Source: JBHJGM01 sp050331815
GTDB lineage: Bacteria; Verrucomicrobiota; Verrucomicrobiia; Opitutales; JBHJGM01
Reading direction: 5' to 3'
DNA length: 64,000 bases
Assembly (NCBI GenBank): GCA_050331815.1
Contig: JBHJGM010000022.1
Coordinates: forward strand, 15,759-79,758
Shown here: piece after piece, positions 60,132-64,000 of the stretch
Layout: each line of letters starts with the position of its first letter
Numbering within the stretch: position 1 is the first letter of the stretch
Translations under genes and position numbers: made by a program
The notes under the pieces: model-generated
The model's input: only the letters and a program-made list of their open reading frames with translations
The model's database searches: none
What the model was told of the DNA's origin: nothing

Positions 60132-61349
60132 ATGGACCACGTTACGATCCTCATTTTTCTGGCTGGGCTGCTCTGCAGCTTCGTCTCGGCGTGGGCAGCG
60201 ACCAGGCTTTTGACCTACCTGGCACCCAAGCTGGGCTGGATGGATGAGCCCGATTACCGCAAAGTGCACGAAACACCCATCCCGCGTCTGGGCGGGATTG
60301 GCATCTTTTGCGGCTTTTCGGCGGGCATTCTGTTTTTTGGTGCCATAGGATACTTTCTGCCCGAGTACATCGAAAAGGTGCCGCTGCCGTCCCGGTTCTT
60401 TCTGGTCGGCACCTTCATGGTCGGGCTGCTCGGCCTGGTGGACGACATCCGGGGCATCGATTTCAAGCAGAAGCTGGTGTTTCAGTGCCTGATCGCAGTG
60501 TTCATGGTTCTAGCCGGGTACCGCTTCGCTCCGGACTTCACGGTGTTCACCGTCCTGGCCCCGTATTCGGAGTACATCTGTATCCCGATCACATTTCTGT
60601 GGATCATCGGCGTGATGAATGCGCTGAACCTGATCGATGGTCTGGATGGTTTGGCCGGGGGTCTCTCGCTGATCGCCCTGATCACGATAACGCTTTGTTG
60701 CCTGGCCCTGGGCGGGGGCGTCGAGTTGACCCTGTTCTTTGCCATGGCCGGCGCGTTACTCGGATTTTTGCGTCTGAATTATCACCCAGCTTCAATCTTC
60801 ATGGGAGACACCGGCAGCCTGTTTTTGGGCTTCGTGGTTTCCACCTACGCGCTTTCGACGACGCAACAGGTGGGTAACGTGCTTTTGTTTTTCATCCCGG
60901 TGCTGGCGATCATGGTGCCGGTTTTTGACACGCTTTCCTCAATGGCCCGGCGCAAGTTACGCGGACGCCCGATGTTTTACCCGGACAAGGACCACATCCA
61001 CCACCGTCTGCGCTACCACAAGCACCTGTCCCATCAAGATACGGTGCTTGTACTGTACGCCATTGCGTCGGTTTTCGGGCTCTGCGCGGTGCTGATCGCC
61101 TGGCTGCCGCCCGTATGGGGGGTCCTGCCGCTGGCGGGCTCGGGCCTGTTCCTCTTCGTAGTCATGAAGAAGCTGGAGTACCTCGACTACAAAGGCTGGA
61201 AGGCTGCAAGGCGGCGCGCACGCCAGGCCAACATGCGCCCCGGGCTACGTCTGGGCGGATTGACCGGAAAGAACATCCGCTGGGACCCGCCCAGCCGAAA
61301 AAACGTGCCGCGCTCCGGGGGACTACTTGCTGCGCTGCTTAAGCGCTGA
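60132..61349 (+). CDS. undecaprenyl-phosphate sugar-1-phosphate transferase (WecA/TagO family)
   Basis: 405 residues from ATG 60132; ATG 60102 is an alternative. Polytopic with about 11 helices. MraY-superfamily motifs: LGLVDDIRGI (DDxx), GVMNALNLIDGLDGLAGG, FMGDTGSLFLGF and PDKDHIHHRL (cytosolic HxHH). It starts lipid-linked glycan synthesis by moving a sugar-1-phosphate from UDP to undecaprenyl phosphate. The basic C-terminal tail (KAARRRARQANMRPG) is cytoplasmic. The upstream gap contains TGTCA-N8-TGACA, a possible small inverted repeat. Confidence 0.9.
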   Translation: MDHVTILIFLAGLLCSFVSAWAATRLLTYLAPKLGWMDEPDYRKVHETPIPRLGGIGIFCGFSAGILFFGAIGYFLPEYIEKVPLPSRFFLVGTFMVGLLGLVDDIRGIDFKQKLVFQCLIAVFMVLAGYRFAPDFTVFTVLAPYSEYICIPITFLWIIGVMNALNLIDGLDGLAGGLSLIALITITLCCLALGGGVELTLFFAMAGALLGFLRLNYHPASIFMGDTGSLFLGFVVSTYALSTTQQVGNVLLFFIPVLAIMVPVFDTLSSMARRKLRGRPMFYPDKDHIHHRLRYHKHLSHQDTVLVLYAIASVFGLCAVLIAWLPPVWGVLPLAGSGLFLFVVMKKLEYLDYKGWKAARRRARQANMRPGLRLGGLTGKNIRWDPPSRKNVPRSGGLLAALLKR

Positions 61350-61359
61350 GTCGTTGTGC

Positions 61360-63975
61360 TCAGGCGTAGGCGATTTGTAGACGCAGCGGCTGCGCCGGTT
61401 TGGCGGTCAGCGCCCGGCTGAAACGCAGCGCAATTCGACCTTTACCAGCGTCTTCAAGGCTCACCTGCTTGGCGGCGACCTTTTTGCTGCCAAGAGCCAC
61501 GGTAACGGACTTTGCCGCAGCCTCTTTGTCGGCCAGTTCCAGATCGATCTGCTGGGCGCGAAAGCTCCCGGCCACCGGTTCGACGGTGACGGTCTCCCCG
61601 CCCTTGCGGGTACTCCGAATAAAGTGCGCAGTCCCGCTCCCGTGCGCAAAAAACAGCTTGAGCGGGGCTGCCTCGAACTTCGGGGCAAAGGTAAACGCGT
61701 CGCCCCGTATGGCCAAGCCGAGCGCGCCGTGGAGAAGACTCCAGGCGGACATCGGTCGGTAGTAATGGCCGCCAAACTCCTGGTGGTCGAAGTAGCGTCC
61801 GCACTTACGGTAGCGGTCGTCGACGTTGCGGACGATCTTCAGCGCGTCGCGGGCCATCCCTTCGTAAAGCAGGAAAGCGGCGAAGGCCAGTTCTACGCCG
61901 GTCCAGACGGTGTTGGCCTGGTCGTTCCAGCAATCTTTGTCGACTTCGTGATAGAAGACGTCGCCGGGCCACTGGCAGTTGGCCAGACCAAGGTCCTCGC
62001 GGTAGTTGCGCTTTAGGATCGCTTTGAGGGCTTTCTTTTTGCGTGCGGCGGAATGTGCCAGCAGCGGCGGTAGCGCGCATTGGTGGTTGGTGTACTGGCC
62101 GATCAACTGATCGCTCAGGCAGCCTGCGTCACGGTCGCCGCGAATTTTGCCGCCCACGTCGTTGTAGAGGTCGTAGTACTCGCCGTTCCAGAGCTTTTCC
62201 TCGAAGACTTTTTCACCGCGCGCGAGCCAGTCGCTGAAAGCCTTCTCTGAGGCGTCGTCGCCGAGAATGCGCGCAGCCTCGATTGCGTACGCGAGCGCCG
62301 ACAGCCACAAGCCCGCCACGTAACTCGCCGGTCCGTACATCGGAAAGTTGTCGTAGGTGCACATGGACCCTTCCATGTCCGGCAGGCCGTCCCCGTCCTT
62401 GTCGCGTTCGCGGTGCACGTAATTGAGGGCCTTGACCACGCTGGGCCACATCTCTTCGAGGAACGCGCGATCTTTGGTGAAGAAAAAATTTCGCACGGTC
62501 AGGATGGCGTACTGGCTGGGCAGATCCAGGCGGCTGTGCACGTGCTCAGTCGTTTCAAAGATGTGGAAGTTGCACGGTACCGCGTGCGAAATCTCACCAT
62601 TGCGTCGTTGGATGCGCTTGTGGGCGCGCATCATTGCCTGATCGAGTTCGGGGAACAGCGAGGCAGTTGCGATCGAGCCATACAGACCGACGTCGATGGT
62701 GGCGACGGGCCCCTTGCGCTCCTTGGGCAGCAGCCCCTCCTGAATGCCGAAGTCGCCCTCCTGGGTGTACCAGCTCGAGAAGGTAAACTGGGTGAGGTTT
62801 GAGTTGATCTGCTCCAGCACGTAGCGCGGCAGCGAGCTGTCGAAAAAGGCGTCGTGGAACTGCCGCGTTTGCGCCTGGAATGTGCGGCGGTTTTTCTGCA
62901 GGTACCGCGCGGTATCGGCGGAATCCTTCAGAAAGTTTGCGTAGAAGTGCCCCTCCAGAACTTTGGGCGGGGTCTTGCCTGCCTTCATCTCGCGCGGCGT
63001 CAGCCCGGCGTAGAGGTTCGGGAAATGCCAGGCGATGACGAAGGAGTGCTCAAACGACTGGCCTTTCTTGGTGAACCGCGCATCACGCCCGACGGTGGCC
63101 CAAATCCGGTCGCCCCCCTTTTTTTTGCCGGTCTTGGGGTCCTTGTTGTTGCGGCCTTCGGTGGCGTTGATGTCGGGCAGCTTGGGCGAGCGCAGGAAGA
63201 TTTCGTAGTAGGGGTGGCGGTGCTCCCAGCCGACGTAGTAAGTCGATGCGGCGCCGGCGGAGAAGAGCGTCTGCGTGCCGTAGGAGGTATGGGCCTCGTC
63301 CATGCCGGTGGCGGTCATGGTGGCGAGGACACCGGACTTCTCGCGGCGGGCGGTCGTCTTGTAGGCCTTGTCCTCAACGTCGTAGCCCACGCAGTTGCGC
63401 CAGGCGGCGGTCAGCAGCACGTCGACCGGCTGGGCCGTGGTAGCTGTCACGGTGAAGTCGCAGTAAAAGCCCGGGAGCGAGGAGTCGGTGCTGGTGTGGG
63501 GGATGAACGGGTGCCAGGCCAGCAGGGCGATGGCGAAGGGCATATCGGCATCAGTGAAGCGCAGGTGCGCGAAGGGCTAGCTGGCGGCGTAGTCGATGGC
63601 GGCGACCCCGTCCAGCCAGGGGAATTCGTAGATTTGGGTGGGGATGTTGCCCACACGGTAACCCTCATCGATCTGCAGCACCTTCATCTTCGGGCACTGG
63701 CCCTTCACCTGGTAGCGCACGACGAAAAAGAGGATGCTGCCCTGGTCGAAGGGCAGGAGCGGCCCGGTGCCCAGGGGCATGTTGTTAAAAGCGCCCCAGT
63801 TGTAGAAGCAGCCGTCCTTGCGCAGCTCGGCACCGCCGCTGCCGATGCCCCCGAGGTAGATGCCGCTGCGGGCCTTATCGGCGCGGCGCATGGTGGTGGA
63901 GGCCGGCAGGGCGACCGGGCTAGGGAAGGCTTTGGCGGCTCGGCGCGCCTTCGGGGTTTGGGCAGTTTTCGGCAT
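61360..63975 (-). pseudogene. GH116 family glycoside hydrolase, interrupted by one in-frame TAG
   Basis: One frame of 872 codons encodes a GH116 (GBA2/beta-glucosidase-type) protein apart from TAG at codon 133 (63577-63579). Before it: YLGGIGSGGAELRKDGCFYN and WGAFNN, the GH116 N-terminal signature. After it: PFAHLRFTDADMPFAIALLA, then the (alpha/alpha)6 barrel with DMEGSMCTYDNFPMYGPASY (putative nucleophile Glu) and DQANTVWTGVELAFAAF (putative acid/base Asp). By family pattern the lost residue is a Tyr before PFA (TAC or TAT to TAG, one base). No frameshift elsewhere. The start at 63975 is close to the window edge. Convergent with the WecA-like gene. Confidence 0.87.
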
Positions 63976-64000
63976 GATGGCTACCGATCAGCAAGCCACC

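Overview
The window is about 60% GC and gene-dense. It looks like chromosome from a Gram-negative bacterium of the Verrucomicrobiota (Opitutae-like), at moderate confidence. Evidence: an LPS Kdo transferase (waaA), a MipA-type outer-membrane protein, a PEP-CTERM protein, a long (840-residue) GyrB, an mcsA-mcsB-clpC operon in a Gram-negative setting, and many sugar-related Gfo/Idh, TIM-barrel epimerase, LacI and AraC genes. No rRNA, tRNA, CRISPR array, prophage or intact insertion sequence was seen.

Layout. 1-7.4 kb: partial waaA, then a divergent run of M16 lipoprotein peptidase, sulfotransferase, carotenoid desaturase (crtI) and trpA. 7.5-9.8 kb: a metallophosphoesterase and GT4 glycosyltransferase pair resembling the PlcP/Agt phosphate-sparing lipid-remodelling pair. 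9.8-10.6 kb: a PIN-type toxin-antitoxin module. 10.7-16.4 kb: PhyH dioxygenase/AraC divergent pair, miaA, a PpiD/SurA-like chaperone and a glutathionyl-hydroquinone reductase. 16.5-19 kb: a lower-GC stretch with an epimerase gene broken by one in-frame TAG, a YiiX-like hydrolase and a small lipoprotein. 19.2-25.2 kb: ilvE, mcsA-mcsB-clpC, ndk. 25.3-31.8 kb: MipA, pyrF-ispD-ispF facing ispE, ptsI and a beta-helix acyltransferase. 32-39 kb: an inositol-monophosphatase-family phosphatase, a DnaQ-like exonuclease, and gyrB/gyrA separated by a decayed GxxExxY gene. 39-44.3 kb: Rrf2 regulator with a clear promoter and operator, a secreted GATase-like protein, an MFS transporter, VapBC, trmH and rpsU. 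44.4-56.7 kb: sugar and hydroxyacid metabolism, a PEP-CTERM protein, a LacI regulator with a perfect operator palindrome, and uncharacterised genes. 56.8-64 kb: Gfo/Idh oxidoreductase, a CapD/PglF-type nucleotide-sugar dehydratase, a WecA-type glycan initiator, and a GH116 gene also interrupted by one TAG.

How the genes work together. pyrF-ispD-ispF and ispE supply nucleotide and isoprenoid precursors; crtI could use the isoprenoids for carotenoids. waaA, the WecA-like transferase and the CapD-like dehydratase build surface glycans. The PlcP/Agt-like pair may swap phospholipid for glycolipid when phosphate is scarce. McsA-McsB-ClpC would mark proteins with phospho-arginine and unfold them for degradation.

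Most notable: the PlcP/Agt-like pair; McsAB-ClpC without ctsR; two nearly intact genes each carrying a single TAG in a genome that also uses TAG as a normal stop; a GxxExxY relic inside the gyrB-gyrA locus; Gln at GyrA position 83; and a probably leaderless Rrf2 gene under a palindromic operator. I found no single locus that I can defend as a wholly new system.
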